A stretch of DNA of 64,000 bases from an uncultured Eisenbergiella sp. (GCA_910585455.1 CAJUEL010000002.1:62001-126000); one strand, 5' to 3'; shown: positions 23,785 through 33,150, counted from the first letter of the stretch. Translations and numbers: made by a program. The notes: generated from the sequence alone by a model not told the origin.

Positions 23785-26297
23785 AAAAAGCGGTGATTAA
23801 GCTGATCGCCTTCGTGTGTGTTTTCATCGCATCGCTGGTGGTGATCAGTTTTTATATGAATAAAGGGAATACGGATATGACGGCGGATATGGCGCATGCC
23901 ACGCTGCCTACGATCGCCGTGAGCTGTCAGGGCACGGAGGTAAATCTGATGCGTGGATTTTGCGGCGAGATGGATCCGGCCGGCATGCGGGAGAATATCA
24001 CGCCGGTGGGGGAGACGCGGCAGATGGACATTGTCATCCATGCCCATGGGCAGGAGCTGGACAGCGCGGCCTATGAGGTGCGCAGTGTGGACGGAAGCCG
24101 TCTGATCGAGAATACGCAGATCACGGAATTTGCGGAAAGCGGCGAAGATGTCCGGGCATCCTTTCGCCTCAAGGATCTGATCGAAGAGGGACAGGAGTAC
24201 AGCCTGATTTTTGTGCTGTCGCTAAAGGACGGCAGAGAGGTACGCTACTATACGAGGGTGATACAGGCGGAATATTATCTGGCGGAAAAGCTGGATTTCA
24301 TACGGAGCTTTTCCGATGCTACGCTGGACTATGAGCAGCTAAAGGAATATGCCAGATATCTGGAACCGAACTCCTCGGGGAACAATTCCACGCTGGCGGC
24401 GGTGAATATCCACAGCAGCGCCCGTCAGGTGGCATGGGGAGGACTTTCGGTGACGAGGGAGACGCGGCCGGATGTGCAGGTGAAGGAAATCGCGCCGCAG
24501 ACGGCGTCCGTGCTCCTGTCCTATCTCGTGAGCTACATGCAGAATGAAAAAAGGGTATATGCCTGGGTGGAGGAGTATTACCGGACGCGGTATACGCCGG
24601 AGCGGACCTATCTTCTGGATTATGAGCGGACCGCCAGGCAGCTTCTGGAAAAATCCTCTTGGAGCTTTTTTAACGACAAAATCAATATCGGAATTGCGGA
24701 CCCTGCCATTGAAATGGCAGAGAGCGACGGCGGGACGGTTTTTGCCTTTTCCCATGGCGGCACGCTGTACAGCTACAGCGTTTCGGACAGCAAGCTGACT
24801 GTGCTGTTCAGCTTTCTGGATGAGGAACAGGGGGATGACGAGCGGACGAGAAATGCCGATCATGATTTTAAAATTCTGCAGGTGGAGGAAACGGGCAATG
24901 TGACCTTCCTTGTGCATGGTTATATGAACCGGGGCAGACATGAGGGGACCTGCGGCGTGCAGATCTGCTATTATAGCAGCACGTTGAACGTGATAGAGGA
25001 GCTCGCCTTTGTTCCTTATACGAAATCGGCGGAAATTTTAAAGGCGGATATGGAAAACCTTTCCTATGTGAACGGAAAAAATGATCTGTACCTGATGATG
25101 AACGGGAGCATTTTCCATATCGGGCTGGAGGACAAGCGGGCGGACATTGTCGTGCAGGGACTGTATGAGGACAGCTATTGCGTGGCCGGGGATAAGAGCA
25201 TGGCAGCCTGGCTGGAAAACGGACAGGAATTTTATGGGGAGACGCTCGTGCTGATGGATTTAAACAGCGGGAGATCGGATCGGATTGAGGCGGGAGAAGG
25301 ATGCCTGATCCGCCCCCTGGGCTTTATGGGAGAGGACCTCATCTACGGCATTGTGGCGATCGGAGATATCCATCCGGATGCGGTGGGATACCGGGTATTT
25401 CCCATGCGCCAGATCATCATCCGCAATTTTGAAGGGGAAGTGTTAAAAAATTATCACCAGACCGATCTTTATGTGACGTCCTGTGAAATAGAGGGAAACC
25501 AGATCAATCTGGAACGCATCCGCAGGACGGAGGACGGGTTTGAAAATGCGGTATCGGATCAGATTCTGTACAGCGATGAAATTCCGTCCAGCAAAAACTA
25601 TGTGGATACGGCTGTGACGGAGAATTTACAGACGGTGGTGCAGATTGCGCTCAAAAATCAGGTGGACAGTAAAAAGGTGAAAATTCTGACGCCGAGGGAG
25701 GTTCTGTTTGAGGGGAACCGAAACCTTGCGCTGCCGCAGGAGGAACATCCAGCCCGCTATTATGTGTACGGAAAGACAGGAGTCGGGGATGTGTTCACTT
25801 CGCCTACGGCAGCGGTCCGGCTCGCCTATGAACTGGCGGGAGCCGTGACGGCGGAGGATGGCGCATATATATACAAGCGTGACCGGCTGCATACCGCAAA
25901 TCAGATCATGGCGATCACCGGAGAGGCTGTGGAGGAGGGCGGCAGCAGTCTGGCGGTCTGTCTGGACGCGATTTTGCGTTTTGAGGGGCTGATGCGTGAC
26001 AGCGGCCATTTGCTGAGCGCCGGAATGGATGTCATGGATATCCTGGGGGAAAATCTGGAGGGAAGAAAAATTCTGAATCTGCAGGGCGCGACACTGGATA
26101 TGGTGCTGTATTATCCGGACCGCGAGGTTCCGGTGCTGGCCATGCTGCAGGACGGAAACGCGGTGCTCATTACGGGCTTTAATGAGCAGAATGTGGTCCT
26201 CATGAATCCTGTGACCGGCGAGGTCGCAAAAATGGGCATGAATGACGCGAGGAGCTGGTTTGAGGAAAACGGGAATCAGTTTATCGCATATTGGTAA
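23781..26297 (+). CDS. Membrane-anchored extracellular protein with degenerate C39-peptidase-like C-terminus
   Basis: An 838-residue protein with one N-terminal membrane anchor (about 6-26) and a long extracytoplasmic part. The middle (about 300-600) has repeated strand patterns such as FAFSHGGTLYSYSVSDSKLT that suggest a beta-propeller-like region. The last 130 residues resemble a C39-type cysteine peptidase: Cys727 in SLAVCLDAIL is in the nucleophile position, but the GHAV histidine is replaced, reading GNAVLITGF with Asn793. It is therefore probably a non-catalytic peptidase fold. The start is TTG at 23781 with GAAGGAGA 6 bases upstream, overlapping the methyltransferase stop. Function unknown. 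Confidence 0.65.
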   Translation: MKKAVIKLIAFVCVFIASLVVISFYMNKGNTDMTADMAHATLPTIAVSCQGTEVNLMRGFCGEMDPAGMRENITPVGETRQMDIVIHAHGQELDSAAYEVRSVDGSRLIENTQITEFAESGEDVRASFRLKDLIEEGQEYSLIFVLSLKDGREVRYYTRVIQAEYYLAEKLDFIRSFSDATLDYEQLKEYARYLEPNSSGNNSTLAAVNIHSSARQVAWGGLSVTRETRPDVQVKEIAPQTASVLLSYLVSYMQNEKRVYAWVEEYYRTRYTPERTYLLDYERTARQLLEKSSWSFFNDKINIGIADPAIEMAESDGGTVFAFSHGGTLYSYSVSDSKLTVLFSFLDEEQGDDERTRNADHDFKILQVEETGNVTFLVHGYMNRGRHEGTCGVQICYYSSTLNVIEELAFVPYTKSAEILKADMENLSYVNGKNDLYLMMNGSIFHIGLEDKRADIVVQGLYEDSYCVAGDKSMAAWLENGQEFYGETLVLMDLNSGRSDRIEAGEGCLIRPLGFMGEDLIYGIVAIGDIHPDAVGYRVFPMRQIIIRNFEGEVLKNYHQTDLYVTSCEIEGNQINLERIRRTEDGFENAVSDQILYSDEIPSSKNYVDTAVTENLQTVVQIALKNQVDSKKVKILTPREVLFEGNRNLALPQEEHPARYYVYGKTGVGDVFTSPTAAVRLAYELAGAVTAEDGAYIYKRDRLHTANQIMAITGEAVEEGGSSLAVCLDAILRFEGLMRDSGHLLSAGMDVMDILGENLEGRKILNLQGATLDMVLYYPDREVPVLAMLQDGNAVLITGFNEQNVVLMNPVTGEVAKMGMNDARSWFEENGNQFIAYW

Positions 26298-26320
26298 AAA
26301 ATGGCGGGAGGAAGGAACAG

Positions 26321-28960
26321 ATGGGAGCGATGCGGACGATTGTGCACAGGCAGGAGCAGCAAAACGGCATGGCGCTGGGCGGACTGGGAACGGGAAGCGT
26401 GGAGATCATGCCCGACGGGTGTCTGGCAAACTGGGAGATTTTCAATCTCGGGAAATGGGCGTGTACAGAGCCCTTAAAATACGGAAAGCAGGATTTGCCC
26501 GACTATGGGCGGGATGCGCTGCCCTTTTATATCAGAACAAAGGCAAAGGACGGATCTGTGGTGGTGCGCAGGCTGCATCACGGCAGCACGATGCAGGGCT
26601 TCCGTTCGGTCATGTATTCCTTTTTAAAGAGTGTGGAAACCATACGCTGGACGCCGGATTTTCCGGTCTGCCACGTGCAATATGAGGACGCAGAGCTGCC
26701 AGTACAGGTAAAGGCCGAATTTGCCTCTCCCTTTGTGCCTCATGATGAGAAAACAAGCGGTATGCCGGGCTTTTACATCACCTTTTGCGTGACCAATTTT
26801 GCGGACACACAGACTGAGGTGTCTCTTTTGGGAACGCTTAAAAACCCGGTAAACCGGGGGCGCCAGGACAGAGGGCTGAAAAACAGCCTCCTTCGGGCCG
26901 GGAACAGGACGACCCTGCTCATGGGCAGCCGGTCGAAGGAGAGCAGGGAGCAAAACGGGAGCATGGCGTTATCTGTCGCAGGGGGAGAGCACAGCTACAT
27001 TCTCGGGGATTATGCGGACTTTTTCGGCGCTTATGTGCTGGGCGGGGAGTACGGGATTTCGGAGGAATCCTGCCTGTTCGGCTTCCGCGATACCGGCATG
27101 CTGCCCGATCTGGGCTGGGAGGAAAAGGACGAAGAGCTCCTTTTCCTGTCCCTGGAGGCGATTGCAGATTTGCCCGGGGAGAGGGTGGATGAAATGCTGG
27201 AATCGGCAAAGCGCCTTGCCAGCGGATATCGCCCCTGGAAACGCCTTATGCAGGTGCGCCCTGACCTGCTTGCACAGGAGGAGGGAAAGAAAAAGCTGCT
27301 CTCCATTCTGCTGGAAAAATATCAGGAATTTGAACGGGAACCGTATCATGGCTTCGGAGACGGCGCGCTGTGCAGCCGGATGGTGCTGGAACCCGGAGAG
27401 ACAAAAGAGATCCGCTTTCTGGTCACATGGAATTTCCCGAATCACACAAGCCCGGCAGGAGAATTTGTCGGACATCGGTATAGCTGTTGGCATGAAAATG
27501 CGGGAGAAACGGCTGCGTATCTGATGGAAGAGGCGGAATCCATTTTAAAAAAGGTGCGCCTTTTCTCCTGTACGCTGCAAAACTGCTCCGCGTCTGCCAG
27601 CTTTACCGGGAACTGGGTGGCGCAGACCGGGACGCTGTTAAAGTGTTCCTGGTGGGCGAAGAACGGCGATTTCGGCATCTGGGAGGGACTGGGAAGCTGT
27701 GGCTTCCATACCATGGATATCACGTACTATGCATCCTTTATGCTTTTGGCGCTCTTTCCCAGGCTGCAGCTTGGGCAGATGAAAATGGGGCTGAAATTCC
27801 AGCGGGAGGACGGGCGGGTGCATCACTTCTTCACGCCGGATTTTTCCCATGTGGACGGCGGATATGGCAGAGTGGATATGAATCCGCAGTTTGTGCTGAT
27901 GGTGTGCAGGGATTATCTGTGGACCGGTGACAGGACATATCTGGAGGAAATGTGGCAGCCGGTCGTGCGCGCCATGGACAGCATTGAACGGCTGGATCAG
28001 GATGGGGACGGCCTGCCGGATCAGCATACGGGCGCCAATACCTACGATGCGTGGAAATTCCGGGGTACTCCCTCCTATATCGCGGGGCTGTGGCTTGCCT
28101 CACTGAGCGCTGCCATACGGCTTGCCGAAGAAATGAAAGCGGCAGACCGTAAGGAACACTGGGAGGAGCTGTTTGAAAGGGGAAAAAGAAGCTTTCAGAA
28201 TCTGTGGAACGGGGAATATTTCAGCCTGTGGAAGGATGGGGAGGAGCGGGACGAATGCCTGATGTCCGGACAGCTGGATGCCGCCTGGTACTGCAGGCTG
28301 ACCGGAATTGACGGATACGTGTCCAAAGAGCAGATGCGCCGCGTTTTTGGACAGGTCTGGAAGCATAATTATACGAGGGAGGGCGGTCTCGTCAATGCCT
28401 CCTATCCTACAGGAAAAACGCCGACGCTCTATACATATGGAAACGTGCAGGTGGAAGCCAACTGGTCCGGTGTGGAATATGCGATCGCCAGCATGCTTTT
28501 GGAAACGGGGCATATAGAATGGGCGCAGGAGCTGGCGGGAAATGTGCAAAACAGATATGACCGGGCGGGCCGGATTTTTAACCATGAGGAGTGCGGGGAG
28601 CATTACTATCGTCCTCTTTCCGCCTGGACGCTGATGCTTTCCTTGAGCGGTCTGAAAATCGATATGCCCCGAAAGGAGATCTCCTGCAGCCCTGTCGGGG
28701 ATGCGCTGACGGTCCCCTGGTTTACGCCGCAGGGATATGGAATCATGGAGCGGACAAAGGCAGGGCTGCGGATCCGGTGCCTGGAAGGGAGCATGATTTG
28801 TAAAAGGCTGGGGCTGCCTGTGGATATGGAAGCGGAGCAGATTTTGCTGGATGGAAAAAGCCTTGCCTTTACGCAGGACGGCCAAACGGTGTGCTTTGTG
28901 GAGGAATGCGCGGTTTATGAGGGGATGACTTTGGCGGTGACAGGAAAGTTCGCCTATTGA
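26321..28960 (+). CDS. GH116-family beta-glycosidase (glucosylceramidase/GBA2-like)
   Basis: An 879-residue cytoplasmic-looking enzyme without signal peptide. The N-terminal GMALGGLGTGSVEIMPDG opens the GH116 beta-sandwich domain; the catalytic (alpha/alpha)6 domain has GIWEGLGSCG with the candidate nucleophile Glu455 and DGLPDQHTGANTYDAWKFRG with the candidate acid Asp576. Known members cleave beta-glucosides, beta-xylosides or N-acetylglucosaminides. AGGAAGGAA precedes the ATG at 26321. It follows the pseudo-peptidase gene by 23 bp and may be co-transcribed. Substrate specificity is not readable here. Confidence 0.88.
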   Translation: MGAMRTIVHRQEQQNGMALGGLGTGSVEIMPDGCLANWEIFNLGKWACTEPLKYGKQDLPDYGRDALPFYIRTKAKDGSVVVRRLHHGSTMQGFRSVMYSFLKSVETIRWTPDFPVCHVQYEDAELPVQVKAEFASPFVPHDEKTSGMPGFYITFCVTNFADTQTEVSLLGTLKNPVNRGRQDRGLKNSLLRAGNRTTLLMGSRSKESREQNGSMALSVAGGEHSYILGDYADFFGAYVLGGEYGISEESCLFGFRDTGMLPDLGWEEKDEELLFLSLEAIADLPGERVDEMLESAKRLASGYRPWKRLMQVRPDLLAQEEGKKKLLSILLEKYQEFEREPYHGFGDGALCSRMVLEPGETKEIRFLVTWNFPNHTSPAGEFVGHRYSCWHENAGETAAYLMEEAESILKKVRLFSCTLQNCSASASFTGNWVAQTGTLLKCSWWAKNGDFGIWEGLGSCGFHTMDITYYASFMLLALFPRLQLGQMKMGLKFQREDGRVHHFFTPDFSHVDGGYGRVDMNPQFVLMVCRDYLWTGDRTYLEEMWQPVVRAMDSIERLDQDGDGLPDQHTGANTYDAWKFRGTPSYIAGLWLASLSAAIRLAEEMKAADRKEHWEELFERGKRSFQNLWNGEYFSLWKDGEERDECLMSGQLDAAWYCRLTGIDGYVSKEQMRRVFGQVWKHNYTREGGLVNASYPTGKTPTLYTYGNVQVEANWSGVEYAIASMLLETGHIEWAQELAGNVQNRYDRAGRIFNHEECGEHYYRPLSAWTLMLSLSGLKIDMPRKEISCSPVGDALTVPWFTPQGYGIMERTKAGLRIRCLEGSMICKRLGLPVDMEAEQILLDGKSLAFTQDGQTVCFVEECAVYEGMTLAVTGKFAY

Positions 28961-28984
28961 CAAAATTTATTTTTGCGGTATGAT
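28957..28984 (+). promoter_or_regulatory. Promoter of queT
   Basis: TTGACA (28957-28962, overlapping the GH116 stop codon), a 16 bp spacer and TATGAT (28979-28984). Transcription should start near 28991, giving a leader of about 70 nt that holds a hairpin and the preQ1 aptamer. Confidence 0.8.
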
Positions 28985-28987
28985 AGA

Positions 28988-29013
28988 GAGCGGCGGTGAA
29001 AATCACGCCGCTC
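28988..29013 (+). other. GC-rich hairpin at the start of the queT leader
   Basis: GAGCGGCGGTG pairs with CACGCCGCTC (one bulged G) around a short A-rich loop. It sits immediately 5' of the preQ1 aptamer and probably at the very 5' end of the mRNA, where it may protect the transcript or aid aptamer folding. Confidence 0.6.
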
Positions 29014-29055
29014 CATGTGTTCGAAACCATCCACATGTAAAACAAAACTAAGGAG
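29014..29055 (+). promoter_or_regulatory. preQ1-I riboswitch
   Basis: CATGTG (29014-29019) and CACATG (29032-29037) form P1 around TTCGAAACCATC, followed by an A-rich tail ending in CTAAGGAG. This matches the B. subtilis preQ1-I order (AGAGG-TTC-loop-CCCTCT-A-rich-CTAAGG). The tail that closes the pseudoknot includes the Shine-Dalgarno AAGGAG of queT, so ligand binding should block translation. The downstream gene is a queuosine precursor transporter, as expected. Confidence 0.85.
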
Positions 29056-29063
29056 AAAAACAA

Positions 29064-29597
29064 ATGAAAAACAAAAAGGTTCTGTATCTCACACAGGCGG
29101 CTATGATTGCCGCTCTCTACGTCGTGCTCACAATGATTGCCAATTACCTGGGACTGGCAAACGGCAACATTCAGGTCCGTTTCTCGGAAGCGCTCACGAT
29201 CCTTCCCTTTTTTACGCCGGCTGCCGTACCGGGGCTGTATATCGGATGTCTGATCGCCAATATTGTGACCGGCGCGGCGCTGCCGGACATCATTTTCGGG
29301 CCGCTCGCGACGCTGATCGGCGCGCTTGGCACCTGGCAGCTTGGAAAGGCGGCAGCTTCCTTGCGGGGAAAAAAGAAAGCAACCGTTTATAAATGGCTTT
29401 CGCCATTGCCGCCGATCATCGCAAACGGCATCATTATCCCGCCGGTATTAAAATACGCTTACGGCATTGTTCCGGTGTGGTTTTCCGCAGTCACGGTCAC
29501 GGCAGGAGAGATCATTTCCTGCGGCATTTTCGGACTGCTGCTGCTCTTTGCGCTGCAGAAGTACCAAAGGCAGCTTTTTGGACAGGAGAATGAATAG
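29064..29597 (+). CDS. queT: QueT-family queuosine precursor transporter (ECF S component)
   Basis: A 177-residue integral membrane protein with five or six segments. AAMIAALYVVLTMIANYLGL, NIQVRFSEALTILPFFTPAA and GLYIGCLIANIVTGA are characteristic of QueT, the substrate-binding component of an ECF transporter for preQ1 or related 7-deazaguanines. It works with a shared EcfA/A'/T module, not in this window. The preQ1-I riboswitch in its leader supports the role independently. Confidence 0.93.
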   Translation: MKNKKVLYLTQAAMIAALYVVLTMIANYLGLANGNIQVRFSEALTILPFFTPAAVPGLYIGCLIANIVTGAALPDIIFGPLATLIGALGTWQLGKAAASLRGKKKATVYKWLSPLPPIIANGIIIPPVLKYAYGIVPVWFSAVTVTAGEIISCGIFGLLLLFALQKYQRQLFGQENE

Positions 29598-29612
29598 CCT
29601 GTAGAAAACGAT

Positions 29613-29652
29613 AAAAAACGGATGGAAAGCGATCGGCTTTCCACCCGTTTTT
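29613..29652. terminator. Bidirectional terminator between queT and prs
   Basis: AAAAAACGG..TGGAAAGC pairs with GGCTTTCCA..CCGTTTTTT. T-runs occur on both strands, which suits these convergent genes. Confidence 0.9.
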
Positions 29653-30861
29653 TCATGCAGTCTCGTCCGTCGTATCCTGAGGCTGTTTGTTTTTGTATTT
29701 TTCGACCGCATTGCGGATCTTGTCGTTCGGAACGAGAAGATCGCTGATGGAGGTGTCGTGATTGAGCGTATCGATCAGATACGCAATATATTTGCTCATA
29801 TTGCAGTTGGTACACCATTCGCGCTTCAAAAGCTCGGGACTTTGATAGATCAGGTTCGTTGTCAGGATGCGGTTGAAGAGCCCCTTGCGGTAAGCCCTGT
29901 CAAACCTGTCCAATCCGTTCGTGAACAGACCGAAGGTGGCGAAAATAAAGATTTTGTTCGCACCCCGTTCCTTCAGCTCCGCTGCCACCTCCAGAATGCT
30001 CTCACCGGAAGAAATCATATCGTCCATGATGATCATATCCTTGCCTTCCACGCTGCTTCCCAGAAATTCGTGGGCGACAATGGGATTGCGGCCGTTTATG
30101 ATGCGGGTATAGTCCCTTCTTTTGTAAAACATGCCCATATCCAGTCCGAGGACATTGGCGATGTAAATCGCTCTTGCCATGCCGCCTTCATCCGGGCTGA
30201 TCACCATCATATGTCCGGCATCAACCTGAAGATCCGGCTCCACATTCAGCAGATTTTTGACAAACTGATAGGCGGGCTGTACGGTTTCAAAGCCGTGCAG
30301 CGGAATGGAATTCTGTACCCTGGGGTCATGGGCATCAAAGGTGATGATATTGTCCACGCCCATGCTCACCAGCTCCTGAAGGGCGATCGCGCAATCCAGG
30401 GATTCCCGATCGGTACGCTTGTGCTGGCGGCTTTCGTATAAGTAAGGCATGATGACGGTGATTCGCCTCGCCTTTCCGCCTACGGCGGAGATAATGCGTT
30501 TGAGATCCTGATAATGATCATCGGGGGACATGTGGTTTTCGTGACCGCACAGGTTATAGGTCTGGCTGTAATTGGTCACGTCTACAAGCAGGTAAAGGTC
30601 AAAACCCCGGACGGATTCCAGGATCATGCCCTTTCCTTCACCGGAGCCGAAGCGCGGCACCTTGCTCTTTAAAATGTAGGAATCGCGCTGATAGCCTGCG
30701 AAGGCGAGACTGTCCTTGTGCTCACTTTCGCGCTGGGTTCTCCATTTTACAAGATAAGAATTGATTTCCTCTGCCAGAAATTCACAGCCCTTTAAGGGGA
30801 TGATTCCCAGGGAGCCGACAGGAATGGTTTCCAGGTTTCTGGTCTCTTCGCGTGTAGTCAT
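29653..30861 (-). CDS. prs: Ribose-phosphate pyrophosphokinase, long form
   Basis: A 402-residue PRPP synthetase, about 80 residues longer than the usual form. YKRRDYTRIINGRNPIVAHE and the PRPP loop MIIMDDMISSGESILEVA are intact although the loop reads SSGES rather than the usual DTAGT. PYLYESRQHKRTDRESLDCA replaces the common PYARQDRK-type flexible loop. The extra length is at the N-terminus (to about residue 100) and in the C-terminal tail. It makes PRPP for nucleotide and amino acid synthesis. The ATG at 30861 has AGGA at good spacing; one at 30894 has no site. Probably co-transcribed after dnaD and dnaC-like genes. Confidence 0.88.
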   Translation of the reverse strand: MTTREETRNLETIPVGSLGIIPLKGCEFLAEEINSYLVKWRTQRESEHKDSLAFAGYQRDSYILKSKVPRFGSGEGKGMILESVRGFDLYLLVDVTNYSQTYNLCGHENHMSPDDHYQDLKRIISAVGGKARRITVIMPYLYESRQHKRTDRESLDCAIALQELVSMGVDNIITFDAHDPRVQNSIPLHGFETVQPAYQFVKNLLNVEPDLQVDAGHMMVISPDEGGMARAIYIANVLGLDMGMFYKRRDYTRIINGRNPIVAHEFLGSSVEGKDMIIMDDMISSGESILEVAAELKERGANKIFIFATFGLFTNGLDRFDRAYRKGLFNRILTTNLIYQSPELLKREWCTNCNMSKYIAYLIDTLNHDTSISDLLVPNDKIRNAVEKYKNKQPQDTTDETA

Positions 30862-30922
30862 GAAAATCCTCGCTTTCCGATGGTCGGTATTCATGGTTCA
30901 AAATCGAAGTGTCTTATAATAG

Positions 30923-31891
30923 TTACTGTGCAAACCGTTTTGCCATGCGGATATCCGGTCCGGTCAGCTTACAGAATTCAAAATTGCTGGCGATTCTGGA
31001 AAATATCCGGTCCTGATATCTGTTCTTGCAATCCTCCAAAGAGAGGTTGGTGGAGATGATGATGGGCTTTTTGCGCAGCAGACGTTCGTTTAAGCAGATG
31101 AAAAACTGGGACAGCGTAAAAGCGGTCGCCGTTTCCGTGCCCAGATCATCTATGATCAGAAGATCACAGGTGTACAGGTCGCTGCAAAGAGAGGCCATCT
31201 CATCCTGATTTTTGAAGCTGTACGCATTGCGGGAAAGCAGGGTAAACAGGCTGGCAGCGCTGAAATACAGAACGGAGCAACCCATTTCAATACATTCCCG
31301 GGCAATGCAGTTGGACAAAAAAGTCTTCCCTGTACCCACTGTACCATAAAAAAACAGATTTTGGTAGCTTGTTTTAAAATTTCCTGCGAAATTTTTGCTT
31401 TTTTCAACAGCTTTTCGATAAGAAACAAGCGTGTCCCCCTCAAAAAAAGAATAGGAGAGCGTATCGAAGTTCTCTTTTTCCAGAATCTGCCTTAAATTGG
31501 ACTGCTCATAGAGCAGGGCGATCTCCGCCTGTTTAAAGCAGTGGCATTTCTGGCCCTGTATATAGCCGGTATCCTTACAGTCCGGACAGTCGAAAACCGG
31601 CTGCAGAAAGTTCTCCGGATAGCCGTTATCCAAAAGCAGCCGGGCGCGGTCCATTGACAGCACGCGGAGCTTTTGGCGGAGCTGGACCAAAGCATTGTCG
31701 TCTCCGGCCAGCATTTTCCTGCCCTGGGCGACCGAAATGGAAGCGACGGATTCATCGATTTCCCGGTAGCCGTCGATCGTGTTGTAAATGTGACGAAGCC
31801 GCTCTTCACGCAGATGACGGTTACGGGTCTGGCGTTCCTCGTACTGGCGCATGATAAAATTGTATTGGGAAGCTGTCAATGCCACATCCAT
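30923..31891 (-). CDS. dnaC: DnaC/DnaI-type helicase loader ATPase
   Basis: A 322-residue AAA+ protein. The N-terminal helical part carries a zinc-ribbon-like CPDC (102-105) with CHC (116-118); the ATPase has Walker A GTVGTGKT (183-190), Walker B LLIIDDLG (244-251) and a C-terminal arginine-rich sensor (RIFSRIASNFEFCKL). It should load the replicative helicase with the DnaD-like protein encoded just upstream. AAAGGAGG abuts the ATG at 31891, so the in-frame GTG at 31885, six bases from the site, may be the real start. A hairpin and a GTAACTGTTAC palindrome lie in the 81 bp gap before it. Confidence 0.9.
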   Translation of the reverse strand: MDVALTASQYNFIMRQYEERQTRNRHLREERLRHIYNTIDGYREIDESVASISVAQGRKMLAGDDNALVQLRQKLRVLSMDRARLLLDNGYPENFLQPVFDCPDCKDTGYIQGQKCHCFKQAEIALLYEQSNLRQILEKENFDTLSYSFFEGDTLVSYRKAVEKSKNFAGNFKTSYQNLFFYGTVGTGKTFLSNCIARECIEMGCSVLYFSAASLFTLLSRNAYSFKNQDEMASLCSDLYTCDLLIIDDLGTETATAFTLSQFFICLNERLLRKKPIIISTNLSLEDCKNRYQDRIFSRIASNFEFCKLTGPDIRMAKRFAQ

Positions 31892-31904
31892 CCTCCTTTA
31901 TAAA

Positions 31905-31946
31905 GTAACTGTTACGATAGTAAACGGCAAAAAGAATGTCGTTTAC
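31905..31946 (-). other. Palindromes between dnaD and dnaC-like genes
   Basis: GTAACTGTTAC (31905-31915) and the hairpin GTAAACG/CGTTTAC (31920-31946). There is no T-run on the minus strand after the hairpin, so full termination is unlikely; it may tune the relative output of the two genes. Confidence 0.5.
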
Positions 31947-31972
31947 GATACGATCCGTCCCGATGGGAACGC

Positions 31973-33013
31973 TCATACCCTGGTATCCAAAAGTTCTTTT
32001 TCCAGAACGTCAAAATCATAGCTGGAATGCATGAAATTATTGTATTCGGCAGCCGAGCCGGACCGCGCAGGCGCTGCGCCTTTTTCTTTTTTGTGGGACG
32101 CATCGAGCGTTACAATGTCGGAAACATGGTGCACACCCTTCTTTTGCCACGCAAGAAGAATGCGGTCCGCATAGGCGAAGCGATGCTTATCCGTGGCGAG
32201 CACGGTACGCGCGCAGGCCTCCAGAATGACGTCCAGCTCAAAGCCATATTCTCCCGACCAACGCTGGATATAGGCGATCTCCGTTTTGGTGGGGGCGCTG
32301 CTCTTGCCGAGGGCATTCATGATGGAATAGACATTTTTATCATAACGGGACGCATGGCGCTGCGCCTGTGCCGGTGTGGTGATCCCGGCCTCAGCCCAGC
32401 CTACGGCAACCTTATCGATATAACGGAAGTCCTTTTTCCCGCGTTCCACGCAGTATTGCAGCAGATAATCGATCAAATCATCCGAAAAATGAAGCCGATC
32501 CGTAAAAAACAGGATGGATTTCATATCGGAGGGAGTCAGAGGGCGTCCCAGATATTGTTCCGCAATAAAAAACAGCTGTGCGGCATTTTCCTGCTGCCCA
32601 AAGGCCCGAAGCTCGTCCGGCGAATAGGCCGGCTTCTCAAAGGAAGGCGCAGAGGGAATGGTCTGATGAGATATGACGGAAACAGCGGCAGGCCGTTCCG
32701 CAAAATCTGCAGCGCGGCTCTTCAAATCGAGAAGGTGGATGCCGCTTATGGTTTTATCCGAAGCAAAATCAAGAGAAAGCACCTGCATCTTTTCCCAATA
32801 GCGCAGAGCGCGGATGACATCCTTCTCCGTGTGATTGAAGTGGTCCGCGATGTCGGAAATATCCGCGCTGCGATGTGCCTGCAGCATGCGGAGCAGGTAA
32901 AGGTACACCTTGATCTGGGCATCATTCGCGTCCTTCATATAGTCATCGATAAAAATATTGGAAAGGATGGTCGCATTCATGTGATCATCGCCTGTCAGAG
33001 AAATTCCGCTCAT
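31973..33013 (-). CDS. DnaD/DnaB_2-domain replication initiation protein
   Basis: A 346-residue protein with an N-terminal winged-helix-like DnaD region (DAQIKVYLYLLRMLQ, then TEKDVIRALRYWEKMQVLSL) and two DnaB_2-type helical domains, about 145-220 (FFIAEQYLGRPLTPSDMKSI to YCVERGKKDFRYID) and 240-310 (AYIQRWSGEYGFELDVILEA to YADRILLAWQKKGVH). The YxxxI-type ssDNA motif region is recognisable. It probably helps DnaA-to-helicase handover. The helicase loader gene follows on the same strand. AAAGGTG precedes the ATG. Confidence 0.87.
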   Translation of the reverse strand: MSGISLTGDDHMNATILSNIFIDDYMKDANDAQIKVYLYLLRMLQAHRSADISDIADHFNHTEKDVIRALRYWEKMQVLSLDFASDKTISGIHLLDLKSRAADFAERPAAVSVISHQTIPSAPSFEKPAYSPDELRAFGQQENAAQLFFIAEQYLGRPLTPSDMKSILFFTDRLHFSDDLIDYLLQYCVERGKKDFRYIDKVAVGWAEAGITTPAQAQRHASRYDKNVYSIMNALGKSSAPTKTEIAYIQRWSGEYGFELDVILEACARTVLATDKHRFAYADRILLAWQKKGVHHVSDIVTLDASHKKEKGAAPARSGSAAEYNNFMHSSYDFDVLEKELLDTRV

Positions 33014-33144
33014 TGTTCCGCACCTTTTATGTATGGCCGTTCAGATGAAACTGAACGATAAAACAACAATACCGTTCCTGGCGCAGCGCGTGCGCTTTGC
33101 GCACCCTTTTTATATAGTCCCATGCCGTCGCCAGTATGGAATGT

Positions 33145-33150
33145 AGTATA
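33145..33150 (-). promoter_or_regulatory. Extended -10 promoter of the dnaD operon
   Basis: On the minus strand TGC-TATACT is an extended -10; the -35 about 17 bp upstream is poor. The leader of about 125 nt includes GC-rich self-complementary sequence (about 33083-33104) and a CGTTCAG/CTGAACG hairpin (33038-33057). Confidence 0.5.
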
